Assembly (NCBI RefSeq): GCF_036311905.1
Contig: NZ_JAZDCH010000010.1
Coordinates: 124,001-188,000, forward strand
DNA from: Brachybacterium sp036311905
GTDB taxonomy: Bacteria > Actinomycetota > Actinomycetes > Actinomycetales > Dermabacteraceae
Direction of reading: 5' to 3'
DNA: 64,000 nt
Positions 1 to 7,868 of the stretch are shown one piece after another. Numbering within the stretch: position 1 is the stretch's first letter; each line of letters opens with the position of its first letter. The translations under genes were made by a program, and so were the position numbers. Below the pieces are notes generated by a model. The model was not told the origin of the DNA. It saw only the letters and a list, made by a program, of their open reading frames with translations, and searched no databases.

Positions 1-752
1 GCCTCCTGCAGCACGATGTCCGGGTTCTCCCCGTGCTGCAGGAGCCGGAACAGCTTGAGGATCAGCGGGGGAGCGCCTTCGGTCTCGACGATCATCGAGG
101 TGTTCGACTGCTCGCCGGCGAGCAGCCTCGAGGTCATCGCGCGCCCGAAGGGCAGCGGGGCGTCCGGATCGGGACGGCGCACCGTGAGCGCGAGGGAGTC
201 GCCGAGCGCGCCGTCGCCGGAGAGCAGGGTGGCCACGAGAGCGGCGCGGCCGTCCACGTCCCGCAGGGCGTCGTCGAAGCGCAACGGCCCACCCGGGACG
301 GCGAGCACCGCGATCTCGGCACCCTCCTCCGCGGGGGCCGACGCGGCGGGTCGGAGCACCAGCGGCACCTGGTAGAGGGCGGTGACCGCGGCCGCACCCG
401 GAGCACCGTCGGCGTCCGGGTCCGCCCCGGTGGCCCCGTCGGACGCGTCCACCCCGGCAGCCGTGTCGGCGGGCGTCGTCGGCCCCACCACGACCACCGT
501 GAGCAGCACCGCATGGTCCGGGGCGACGCGGAGCGGCGCCCAGCCGCGCACCGCGACCGTCGGCGTCGTCGCACCCTTGTGCGCATACCAGCGTTGCCTC
601 GGCATCCAGGCGGCGAGCTGCGCGGCGAGCTCCTCGAGCAGCTCGTCGAGGGGCGGCAGCGCCGTCGCGTCGAGGAACGGGAGAACCTCCCCGGGGGCGT
701 CGACGACCTCGTCGAGGGGGCTGATGGGCGCGGAGGAGCTCGGCTCGGCCAT
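1..752 (-). CDS. mak: maltokinase, N-terminal part (runs off the window edge)
   Basis: Only the first 250 or so residues are visible; the 3' end lies outside the window. Maltokinase phosphorylates maltose to maltose-1-phosphate in the cytoplasmic GlgE glucan or trehalose-recycling route. The visible part starts MAEPSSSAP and carries the N-terminal cap typical of the family (AAWMPRQRWYAHKG) and a later ILKLFRLLQHGENPDIV stretch that matches the conserved KLFRRLQPGxNP segment of Mak proteins. The ATG at 752 is preceded by TAGAGT with a 6-nt gap, which suggests a leaderless transcript. It is divergent from the surface-protein gene at 819. The catalytic half cannot be checked here; a TreS-fused kinase cannot be ruled out downstream. 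Confidence 0.8.
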   Translation of the reverse strand, partial: MAEPSSSAPISPLDEVVDAPGEVLPFLDATALPPLDELLEELAAQLAAWMPRQRWYAHKGATTPTVAVRGWAPLRVAPDHAVLLTVVVVGPTTPADTAAGVDASDGATGADPDADGAPGAAAVTALYQVPLVLRPAASAPAEEGAEIAVLAVPGGPLRFDDALRDVDGRAALVATLLSGDGALGDSLALTVRRPDPDAPLPFGRAMTSRLLAGEQSNTSMIVETEGAPPLILKLFRLLQHGENPDIVLQE

Positions 753-818
753 GGTCCCACTCTAGGGCGCGGAGGCCGTCCCCGCAGGCGTCCGGGGCGG
801 GCTTGCTACCCTGGCCGG

Positions 819-2780
819 GTGCTCGAGCCGACGCCGCGACCGGTCCCGTGCCGCCCCTGGCGTCGGGCGACGCGGCGCGGCGCCTGCCTCGGCGCCGCCC
901 TCGTGCTCGTCCTCTCCGCCCCGCTCTCCGCCTCGGCACTCGGCGAGGACGGCCCCTTCGAGTTCCCGGCCGCGACCAGCACCGTGCAGATCGTCCCCGG
1001 GGCCGTCACCCGCATCCCGCTGGTCGCCCTGATCGAGGACGCGGCGGAGCCCGAGGTCGACATGACCTCCGCCCGGCTCTCCATCCCCCAGGACCTCACC
1101 GAGGCGGAGCGGGCCCTCATGACCGTCGGCGAGGGCGGCCGCAGCCTCGCCGTGGACGGCGAGGGCACCTGGACCCTGCTCGAGCAGTCCCTGGTCTTCA
1201 CCCCGCTCGCCGGGGTCGACGGGCCGAGCACCCCCGTCGGCCTGACCGTCGCGGGCTTCCACGACACCCGCTCCCTGCCGCTCGTGCTGACCCCGGAGAT
1301 GCTCCCGCTCGAGCAGGTCGCGATGCACGGCTCCGCGGGCGTCCCCGTGAGCCTCGACCTCACCGAGCCCGTCCCCGAGGGCGGCTCCCGGCGCCTCGAG
1401 CTCGCGGGGCTGCCCGAGGGCTCGGCCGCGGTCGCCGACGGCAGCCGGGTGATCGTCCCCGACCAGGGCACCTGGCAGCTCTCGGCCGACGGCACCGTAC
1501 TCACCCACACGCCGACGGGCACGCCGCTGGGCCGGCAGGTCGACCCGGTGCGCGTGGTCGACGAGGACTCCGAGGGCGCGGTGGTCCGCTCGTCCGACGT
1601 GACCCTCACCGTCCCGATCATCTCCGACCTCGACTGGTCCGCCCCGTACGGCGAGGACATCCAGTTCGTGGTGGGGGAGGGGCAGCAGTTCGTGGATCCC
1701 GCGACCCTGCGGCTCGTGCCGCTGCCGGGCGAGGCCGCGACGCGCGCCTCGGCCGACGGGCTGCGCGTGGAGGTGCCCGGGCAGGGCACCTGGACCCTCG
1801 ACCGGGACACGGCCACGGTGCGCTTCCGCCCCGAGAGCGCCGACGTGGTCGAGACCGCCCCCATGGGCATCACCGGGAGCGACGGGGCCGGAGCCGTGGC
1901 CGACACCGCCCTGCTCTACACCGCCTATCCCGTCATGCTCCACCGCAGCCTCGCCCAGGTGCCCGGTGTCGATCTGCAGTTCGACCTGCGGGCCGGGGTG
2001 CGGGACATCCTCTCGGACTCGCTCCGCTTCGATCCCGCCCAGGTTCCCGACGGGGCGGAGCTCTCCGCCGACGGGCTGACCCTCGTGGTCCCCGGCGAGG
2101 GCAGCTGGCGGATCGACCTCGACAGCCGGGTGGTGGTGATGACCCCGGAGGAGGGTTTCCTCGGGGTCGCGAGCCCCGTCGGCCTCACCGCGCAGAGCGC
2201 CTACGCCGACAACTCCACCACCGCGACGCTGACCGCGACGGTGGCCCAGGAGGTCCCGACCCTCCGCGATGACGAGCAGCGCACCGCGCCCGGCGTCCCG
2301 GTCACCCTCGATGTGCTCGGCAACGACACCGCGGGCAGCGGCTCGGCCCCGCTCGAGAGCTCGACCCTGCGGATCGGCTCGCTCTCGGCGACCAACCTCT
2401 CCGAGCTCGAGAACCATCGCGGGATGCGCCTGGTGGTGCCCGATGAGGGCGTGTACACGGTCGACGAGAACGGGGCGATCACCTTCACCCCCGAGGAGGG
2501 CTTCACCGGGCGCACCAGCCCGGTGACCTACTTCGTGGAGGACAGCGCCGGGGTCCCGGCCTCGGCGAGTTTCGTGGTCGAGGTCGATCCGGAGATCGGC
2601 ACCGGAGCGGAGTCCCCCGAGGTCACCGGGATCAACAGCCTCCTGGTGGGGCTCATGCCCAGCTCCCCGGCGACCTCGGTGGTGTTCGGGACGATCGTGA
2701 TGCTCCTGCTGTACGGCGGGGGAGCGGCCCTGTGGATCGGCTCGCGGCTCGAGTCCGATCGCCGCGCCTGGGAGGACTGA
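819..2780 (+). CDS. secreted, membrane-anchored repeat protein (CshA-fibril-like repeats)
   Basis: 653 aa from a GTG start with TACCCT 6 nt upstream, probably leaderless. An N-terminal signal peptide (LGAALVLVLSAPLSASA, residues about 25-42) is followed by five or so degenerate repeats of 85-105 residues. Each repeat ends in a G(E/Q)GxW or EGVY strand and a TPxxGFxGxxSPV motif, the hallmark of CshA-type or bacterial Ig-like surface repeats. A single C-terminal membrane helix (SVVFGTIVMLLLYGGGAALW) and the short basic tail RLESDRRAWED close the protein. No LPXTG sorting motif is seen, so anchoring is by the helix. It is likely a cell-surface or adhesin-like protein; no partner or substrate is evident. 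The reading frame is open upstream to position 33, but that part is antisense to maltokinase. Confidence 0.7.
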   Translation: MLEPTPRPVPCRPWRRATRRGACLGAALVLVLSAPLSASALGEDGPFEFPAATSTVQIVPGAVTRIPLVALIEDAAEPEVDMTSARLSIPQDLTEAERALMTVGEGGRSLAVDGEGTWTLLEQSLVFTPLAGVDGPSTPVGLTVAGFHDTRSLPLVLTPEMLPLEQVAMHGSAGVPVSLDLTEPVPEGGSRRLELAGLPEGSAAVADGSRVIVPDQGTWQLSADGTVLTHTPTGTPLGRQVDPVRVVDEDSEGAVVRSSDVTLTVPIISDLDWSAPYGEDIQFVVGEGQQFVDPATLRLVPLPGEAATRASADGLRVEVPGQGTWTLDRDTATVRFRPESADVVETAPMGITGSDGAGAVADTALLYTAYPVMLHRSLAQVPGVDLQFDLRAGVRDILSDSLRFDPAQVPDGAELSADGLTLVVPGEGSWRIDLDSRVVVMTPEEGFLGVASPVGLTAQSAYADNSTTATLTATVAQEVPTLRDDEQRTAPGVPVTLDVLGNDTAGSGSAPLESSTLRIGSLSATNLSELENHRGMRLVVPDEGVYTVDENGAITFTPEEGFTGRTSPVTYFVEDSAGVPASASFVVEVDPEIGTGAESPEVTGINSLLVGLMPSSPATSVVFGTIVMLLLYGGGAALWIGSRLESDRRAWED

Positions 2781-2804
2781 GAGTCCTCCGGTGCCGCCGC
2801 CCGC

Positions 2805-3416
2805 TCAGCCCGCCGCGCAGCCCTCCGGAGCCGCGGCCGGTTCGGCGAGGGCCGCGCTCGCCGCCGCCTCCTCGGTGAGGTTCGAGATGCCCTCGCCGAG
2901 CAGCAGGTCCACCGCGGTGCCCTCGCGGTCGTCGAGGCGCAGCTCCGCCTCGCCCACCTGCGCCTGCACGGACAGGGCCGCGAGATAGCCCTCCGGGCCG
3001 TACACGATGGTCGCGCGCGCCCCGGCCTTCGAGGTGTTCCCGGTCTCGGCGACCGTGTAGCCGCGGGCGGTGAGATCCTCGGCGATACGCCCCGCGAAGC
3101 CGCTGCGGGAGGTGCCGTTCAGCACCGTGACCTGGACGTCCGCGGGTTCCAGGGGGAGTGCCCCGGGCTCCGGGCAGGTGACCTCGCCGGCCCCCGTGCC
3201 GAAGGTCTTCTCGGCGATCACCCCGGGTTCCGCGGGCGGGGTGCGCAGTTCCTGCAGGGCGTAGGCGCCCACGGCGACGAGCGCGAGGGCTACCGCGGAG
3301 AAGAACACCAGCTGCGTCAGGCGCAGGCGGCGGATGCGCCGCACCCGCTGGTCGCGGCGGCGCACATCGTCGGAGGAGCGCCCGTAGGGGTGGGCGTCGT
3401 GGTGCGAGCTGGGCAT
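2805..3416 (-). CDS. LytR C-terminal-domain membrane protein
   Basis: 203 aa. A charged cytoplasmic N-terminus (residues 1-35, rich in RRDQRVRR) precedes one membrane helix (LTQLVFFSAVALALVAVGAY). The extracellular part holds a LytR_C domain at about residues 80-180, with VQVTVLNGTSRSGFAGRIA typical of PF13399. The LytR-CpsA-Psr catalytic domain is absent, so this is one of the stand-alone LytR_C proteins common in actinobacteria, probably acting at the cell wall. The start codon lies 1 nt after the stop codon of the GH20 gene, so the two are cotranscribed. That link suggests a role in envelope glycan metabolism, which is inference. The exact function of the family is unknown. Confidence 0.75.
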   Translation of the reverse strand: MPSSHHDAHPYGRSSDDVRRRDQRVRRIRRLRLTQLVFFSAVALALVAVGAYALQELRTPPAEPGVIAEKTFGTGAGEVTCPEPGALPLEPADVQVTVLNGTSRSGFAGRIAEDLTARGYTVAETGNTSKAGARATIVYGPEGYLAALSVQAQVGEAELRLDDREGTAVDLLLGEGISNLTEEAAASAALAEPAAAPEGCAAG

Positions 3417-3417
3417 G

Positions 3418-4827
3418 TCAGTCCAGGGGGCGGTAGCGCACGCCGAAGGCGTCCAGGCGCGGCAGGTGCGCGCGCAGGCGCTCCTCGAACTCGGCATAGC
3501 TCTGGCGCGGCGAGCCCCAGGCCCGCTCGGCGAGGGCGCACATGCGCGGGAACGCCATGTACTGCACGTGCTCCGCATCGGGCATGTACTCGGTCCACAG
3601 CTGGCCCTGGAGGCCGATCAGCAGGCCCTCCTGGTCCTCGGTGAGCTTCTTCGGGGAGAACTCCGCGGTGTAGACGTCCTTCACCGTGGTGTGCCCGCCG
3701 ATGGCGAGCGGCTCGTCGGCGGGGTCGCCCTGGTAGTGGTCGAAATAGGTGTGCTCGTTGTTCGCGATGATGGTGCGGAAGCCGCGGGAGGTCGCGGTGG
3801 CGAGGCCGTTGCCGTGGCGCCAGTTCATGATCACGGTGTCGTCCGGGAGGTGGCTCTCGAGCACCTCGTCCCAGGCGATGACCTTTTTGCCGTGCTCGGC
3901 GAGCACGTCGGCGGCGAACTGGGTGTAGCGGCCCTGGATCTCGGAGACGCGGGTGAGGCCCCACTCGTTCATCCGGGCGCGGGCGGCGGAGGAGCGCTCC
4001 CACTCGGTGCGCGGGCACTCGTCCCCGCCGATGTGCACGTAGGGGGCCGGGAAGATCTCGGCGACCTGGGTGAGCACGTCGCGCACGAAGTCGAAGGCGG
4101 TGTCGGAGACGCCGAGCACGTGGTCGGAGATGCCCCACACCTCGCGCACGCCGAGCCGCTGCTCGGGGAAGTTGCCGAGCTCGGGGTAGGCGGCGATCGC
4201 CGCCTGCATGTGGCCCGGGAGGTCCACCTCGGGGACGATCATGATCCCGCGGCGGCGCGCGTATTCGACGAGGCCGCGCATCTCGTCCTGGGAGTAGGAG
4301 CCGCCGTGCGAGGTCTCGTCGAACTCCCACGACTCCTCGTCGCCACTCATGTGCCCCTTCAGGGTGCGGCTGCGCCAGGCCCCGACCTCGGTCAGACGCG
4401 GGTAGCCGCGGATCTCGAGCCGCCAGCCCTGGTCGTCGGTGAGGTGCAGATGGAGGATGTTCAAGCGGTGCAGCGCCATGACGTCCAGCAGCGTCTCGAT
4501 CTCGCCGACGGGCAGGAAGTGCCGGGACACGTCGAGGTGCATGCCGCGCCAGGCGTACTGCGGGTGGTCGTGGATCGTCACGCAGGGGATCGAGGTGCCG
4601 GCGCCGGTGAGGATCTGGGCGAAGGTGTTGCGGCCGTCGGCGAGGGCGGCCTCGCTGCCCGCCGCCAGGTTCGCCCCGGAGGGGGAGATAGTCAGCGAGT
4701 ACTCGGTGCGCGGCAGGTCCTCGTTCAGACCCACCGACAGCTCGCCCCAGGGATCGGACGTCTCCCAGACCCCCTCGGACCAGAGGACGGACTGGGGGAG
4801 CGGGACGAGGGCGATCGGATCCGGCAT
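3418..4827 (-). CDS. beta-N-acetylhexosaminidase, GH20
   Basis: 469 aa. Family 20 enzymes remove terminal N-acetylglucosamine or N-acetylgalactosamine by substrate-assisted catalysis. The catalytic core is recognisable: WRGMHLDVSRHFLPV at about residue 95, HLHLTDDQGWR, and the Asp-Glu pair in YVHIGGDECPRTEW. An N-terminal GH20b-like domain (residues 1-90) precedes the barrel. No signal peptide is visible, so the enzyme looks cytoplasmic and may recycle imported muropeptide sugars or chitobiose. The ATG at 4827 was chosen because AGGAG lies just upstream; the reading frame extends further but without family similarity. It is first in a two-gene unit with the LytR_C gene. Confidence 0.88.
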   Translation of the reverse strand: MPDPIALVPLPQSVLWSEGVWETSDPWGELSVGLNEDLPRTEYSLTISPSGANLAAGSEAALADGRNTFAQILTGAGTSIPCVTIHDHPQYAWRGMHLDVSRHFLPVGEIETLLDVMALHRLNILHLHLTDDQGWRLEIRGYPRLTEVGAWRSRTLKGHMSGDEESWEFDETSHGGSYSQDEMRGLVEYARRRGIMIVPEVDLPGHMQAAIAAYPELGNFPEQRLGVREVWGISDHVLGVSDTAFDFVRDVLTQVAEIFPAPYVHIGGDECPRTEWERSSAARARMNEWGLTRVSEIQGRYTQFAADVLAEHGKKVIAWDEVLESHLPDDTVIMNWRHGNGLATATSRGFRTIIANNEHTYFDHYQGDPADEPLAIGGHTTVKDVYTAEFSPKKLTEDQEGLLIGLQGQLWTEYMPDAEHVQYMAFPRMCALAERAWGSPRQSYAEFEERLRAHLPRLDAFGVRYRPLD

Positions 4828-5065
4828 GGAGCACTCCTGGACTGCGGCGTCGGCGGTGTATCCGGGGCGGAGACGACGAACGGGCCCACCCCGAGGATCG
4901 TGTCCCAGTCTGCCACGATGCCCGTGCCCGCGGAGCCGCGTGCCGGAGGCTGCGGAGCCGCGTGCGCGCACGAGGCGGCCCGTCCGATGCCTCCCGCGAC
5001 CGGCCCGGCTCACCGGGCTCGGCCCGGTTGCGCGGAGAGCCACTCCCCGGGCGACTGCGGACAGC

Positions 5066-5102
5066 AGGAGGCCCGGTCGGCGCTGGGCCGACCGGGCCTC
5101 CT
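5066..5102 (-). terminator. hairpin terminator after the NlpC/P60 gene
   Basis: A perfect 16-bp stem (AGGAGGCCCGGTCGGC paired with its complement at 5087-5102) with a 5-nt loop lies about 90 bp past the stop codon of the NlpC/P60 gene. No U tract follows, as is common in actinobacteria. The rest of the 4828-5189 gap holds no convincing gene; the upstream sequence of the GH20 gene shows only a weak GATACA box. Confidence 0.75.
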
Positions 5103-5189
5103 CACGGGTCCTGCTCCTTCCCGGTGACGCTCACGCGTCGAGCAGGTCGCCGTGGACCGGGTGCTGCGACCCGGAGTCCTCCGCGGGGA

Positions 5190-6338
5190 TCAGCGGTAGG
5201 TCACGAACACGTGCGGCGAGTTCCAGATCGAACGCTCCATGACCCGCTGGCGCGAGTTCGAGGCGTCGATGATCTTGCCGTTGCCCGCGTAGATCCCGAT
5301 GTGCCCGTAGTTGCCCGCGGTGAAGGCGACGAGGTCGCCGGGCTTCGCCTCGGACTGCGAGATGATCCGCCCGCCGAAGGTGTAGCCCTTCGCGGTCTTG
5401 CGGGAGACGTCCACCCCGGCGCTGTTGTAGGCGTAGTGGACCAGTCCTGAGCAGTCGAAGCCGCGCGAGGGGGAGTTGCCGCCCCAGGTGTAGCCGACGC
5501 CGATCTGCGAGCGGGCGGCGGCGACGATCGCCGCGCCGTCGAAGGAGCTCGACGAGGAGCCGGAGCTCGAGGAGCCCGAGCTCGAGGAGGGCGCCGGGTC
5601 GCGATCGGAGTCGCGGCTCGCGGTCTCGGTGATGCGCTGGCCCGAGCTGAGGGCGTTCCAGGTCTTCGGACCCACCACGCCGTCCACACCGATCCCCGCC
5701 GAGGCCTGCAGGTTCCGCACGGCCTTGAGGGTGGCCGGGCCGAACTTGCCGTCGACGGAGATCGACGCGCCGGAGGAGTTCAGCTGCTGCTGCAGGGTGC
5801 GCACGGCGTCGCCGCGCGAGCCGCTGCGCAGCTTCGGCTGCGAGGAGGAGGAGCCGGAGGCGCCGGTGGCGGGGGCGCTCGTGCTCCCGCCGGCGAGGGC
5901 GCTCCAGGTCTTCGGGCCCACGACGCCGTCCACGCCGATGCCGGCGGCGCTCTGCTGGCTCTTCACGGCCCGCAGGGTCGCGGGACCGAACTTGCCGTCG
6001 ACCGAGATCGACTCGCCGCGATCGCGCAGGCGCTGCTGGAGGTCCTCGACGGCATCGCCGCGGGAGCCGAGGCGGAGCTTGACGTTCGCGTAGGGCGAGG
6101 CGGCGGGGGCGGTCGCGGCGGCCGGAGCCGAGCCCGCGGCCGGAGCGGCGATCGGGGCGGCAGGGGCGGGGGCCTGCGCGGTGGCGGCCTCCGCACCGGC
6201 GAGCACGGCAGTCGCGGAGACGGCGCCGAGGGCGGCGACACCTCCGACTCCCTTGCCGACCGGGGCCACCAGCCCGCGGTAGTCGATGACGGCCCGGCCG
6301 GGTGCCCGGTGGGTGCGTCGTGGGGCGGTCCGGAACAT
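5190..6338 (-). CDS. secreted peptidoglycan hydrolase: two PG-binding domains plus NlpC/P60
   Basis: 382 aa. After a basic N-terminus and a hydrophobic signal segment (GVAALGAVSATAVLAGAEAATA, about residues 30-55) come an Ala/Pro-rich linker, two peptidoglycan_binding_1 repeats (LRLGSRGDAVEDLQQRL and LRSGSRGDAVRTLQQQL, each ending GVVGPKTWNAL or similar) and a Ser-rich linker. The C-terminal NlpC/P60 domain has the catalytic Cys in FDCSGLVHYAY and His in GHIGIY; the third position is Asp (IIDAS). Such enzymes cut stem peptides, usually between D-Glu and the diamino acid. ATG 6338 is preceded by a GAGAGG ribosome site. The long structured upstream region suggests expression control. The gene is followed by its own terminator and appears monocistronic. 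Confidence 0.88.
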   Translation of the reverse strand: MFRTAPRRTHRAPGRAVIDYRGLVAPVGKGVGGVAALGAVSATAVLAGAEAATAQAPAPAAPIAAPAAGSAPAAATAPAASPYANVKLRLGSRGDAVEDLQQRLRDRGESISVDGKFGPATLRAVKSQQSAAGIGVDGVVGPKTWSALAGGSTSAPATGASGSSSSQPKLRSGSRGDAVRTLQQQLNSSGASISVDGKFGPATLKAVRNLQASAGIGVDGVVGPKTWNALSSGQRITETASRDSDRDPAPSSSSGSSSSGSSSSSFDGAAIVAAARSQIGVGYTWGGNSPSRGFDCSGLVHYAYNSAGVDVSRKTAKGYTFGGRIISQSEAKPGDLVAFTAGNYGHIGIYAGNGKIIDASNSRQRVMERSIWNSPHVFVTYR

Positions 6339-6371
6339 GGAGCGTGCCTCTCTTCGTCGCCGCGCAGAAGT

Positions 6372-6497
6372 CGCCCGAGATCGGGCGGGGGAGCTGCGCC
6401 CGTCACCGAGGGGAAGTGGAGGAAGCGTCCGGACCGGTGACGGGAAGGCGGCGGCACGGCGGGTGCCCCACAACTGGCGGCACCGCCGCTCACTGTA
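6372..6497 (-). promoter_or_regulatory. structured 5' leader of the NlpC/P60 gene
   Basis: If transcription starts after the TACAGT box (6492-6497, minus strand), the mRNA has a leader of roughly 145 nt. It contains a perfect 10-bp stem (CCCGTCACCG at 6399-6408 with 6435-6444) and a 7-bp stem (6372-6378 with 6381-6387). Wall-hydrolase genes in actinobacteria are often under ydaO-type c-di-AMP riboswitches, but I do not see that consensus here. Function is unproven. Confidence 0.35.
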
Positions 6498-6546
6498 TGT
6501 GGAGGGAATGTGCGGGTGACCAGGGACTTGGGACGCATGATGGGTG

Positions 6547-6573
6547 CCCTTTGTCAAGATTTTGCACAAAGGG
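6547..6573. promoter_or_regulatory. perfect inverted repeat overlapping a TTGACA box
   Basis: CCCTTTGT (6547-6554) and ACAAAGGG (6566-6573) form a perfect 8-bp inverted repeat with an 11-bp spacer, locally AT-rich in a GC-rich region. The minus-strand TTGACA at 6552-6557 sits inside the left arm, but no good -10 box lies 16-18 nt downstream. It may be a repressor site for the NlpC/P60 gene; the regulator is unknown. Confidence 0.4.
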
Positions 6574-6731
6574 GTGACAAGACGTTGTGTCGCTCTCGCA
6601 TTTCGGGCATCGGCGTGGTAACTACAGCCGTGTAATTCGTGGGGGTGCACGCCAGGGTGCGCGCCGGTGCGGTGGGCGATTTCTCCGCCATGTCCCGTGC
6701 GCGCCGACGGGTACATGGGGGTGGATGACGA

Positions 6732-6771
6732 GAAGGGCCGTGGTGCGTCACATGACGCTCCACGGCCCTTC
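6732..6771 (-). terminator. strong hairpin downstream of tRNA-Pro
   Basis: GAAGGGCCGTGG (6732-6743) pairs with 6760-6771, and an inner GCGT/ACGC stem follows after a T-T mismatch, leaving a 6-nt loop. It starts 11 bp past the 3' end of the tRNA gene on the same strand, so it most likely ends that transcript. The nearest other unit, the NlpC/P60 promoter, lies beyond it. Confidence 0.7.
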
Positions 6772-6779
6772 GTCTCTCC

Positions 6780-6855
<76 letters not shown>

Positions 6856-6928
6856 GAAATCCTGCGGTACAACAGCGGGCCGCGTGAGCGGCTCACCGAG
6901 GAGAAACCTTAGCAGTCGCCCGGGATGC

Positions 6929-7867
6929 TCACGCGCCCGTCCCGGGCTTCGGCGACCGCAACGTGAGCAAGGTCGCCTCCGGCGGCGTGAACAGGCGGTA
7001 GTTCGAGTACGGGCTCGCCCCGAGCCCCGCGCTGACGTTGAGCGGCACGCCCCGCCAGGAGGAGAGGCCGCGCGCCTGGGACCGGGGCAGATCGCAGTTG
7101 GTCACGAGGGCCCCGATGCCGGGCAGACGCAGCTGCCCGCCGTGGGTGTGCCCGGCCAGGATCAGGTCCGCGCCGTCGGCCGTGAAGGCGTCGAGCACCC
7201 TCCGGTACGGGGCGTGGGCCACGCCGAGGCGCAGCACGTTCCCGTGCGACGGCAGCGGGCGATCCGGCCGCTCCGGGGCGGGCATCTCGTCCCGCTCCAG
7301 GTGGGGGTCGTCGACGCCGACGAGCCGCACCTCGAGCGCGCCGAGCTCGATCGATGCGCGACGGTTCGTGAGGTCCTCCCAGCCGCGGGCGGAGAGCGCC
7401 GCGGCGAGCTCCTCCGTCGGCAGATCGCGGTCGGTGCGCTCGGTCATCCCCTCGGGACGGGGATCGGGCAGGAAGTAGCGCAGCGGGTTCTTCGGCCCGG
7501 GCGCGAACATGTCGTTCGAGCCCATGACGAAGGCCCCCGGGCGCTCGAGCAGGGGGGCGAGCGCCTCGGCGAGCACCGGCACCGCGGCGGCGGAGGCGAT
7601 GTTGTCGCCGGTGTCGATCACCAGGTGCGGACGCAGGCTCCCCAGGTGGCGCAGGAAGGCGATCTTGCGCTCCTGGTCCGGGACCAGATGGACGTCGCTC
7701 AGATGCAGGACCCGCAGCGTGCGGGCGCCCGGCGGGAGGATCCGCAGCTCCGCCTCGCGCAGGGTGAAGCGGTGGATCTCGACGTGCCGCGCCCAGACGT
7801 GCGCCGCGGCGCCGACGCCCAGCCCGACGGCCCCGGCGGCGGCCAGGGCGGTGGGGACTGCGCGCAT
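6929..7867 (-). CDS. metallophosphoesterase (YkuE-like)
   Basis: 312 aa, calcineurin-like phosphoesterase. An N-terminal hydrophobic segment (TALAAAGAVGLGVGAAAHVW) probably anchors it in the membrane. Metal ligands are recognisable in order: LHLSDVHL (D-x-H), IDTGDNI (GD), MGSNDMF (GSND in place of GNHD) and ILAGHTHGGQ. The substrate is unknown; relatives act on lipid or phosphodiester substrates. Its ATG is 1 nt from the stop codon of the upstream penicillin-binding protein gene, so it is cotranscribed with it. The same pair (ponA2 then a metallophosphoesterase) is found in M. tuberculosis as Rv3682-Rv3683, which supports an envelope role. Confidence 0.85.
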   Translation of the reverse strand: MRAVPTALAAAGAVGLGVGAAAHVWARHVEIHRFTLREAELRILPPGARTLRVLHLSDVHLVPDQERKIAFLRHLGSLRPHLVIDTGDNIASAAAVPVLAEALAPLLERPGAFVMGSNDMFAPGPKNPLRYFLPDPRPEGMTERTDRDLPTEELAAALSARGWEDLTNRRASIELGALEVRLVGVDDPHLERDEMPAPERPDRPLPSHGNVLRLGVAHAPYRRVLDAFTADGADLILAGHTHGGQLRLPGIGALVTNCDLPRSQARGLSSWRGVPLNVSAGLGASPYSNYRLFTPPEATLLTLRSPKPGTGA

Positions 7868-7868
7868 C

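Noticed and set aside
6339..6640. ydaO (c-di-AMP) riboswitch before the NlpC/P60 gene
   Set aside because: The conserved ydaO core sequences could not be found by eye on the minus strand, although hairpins are present.
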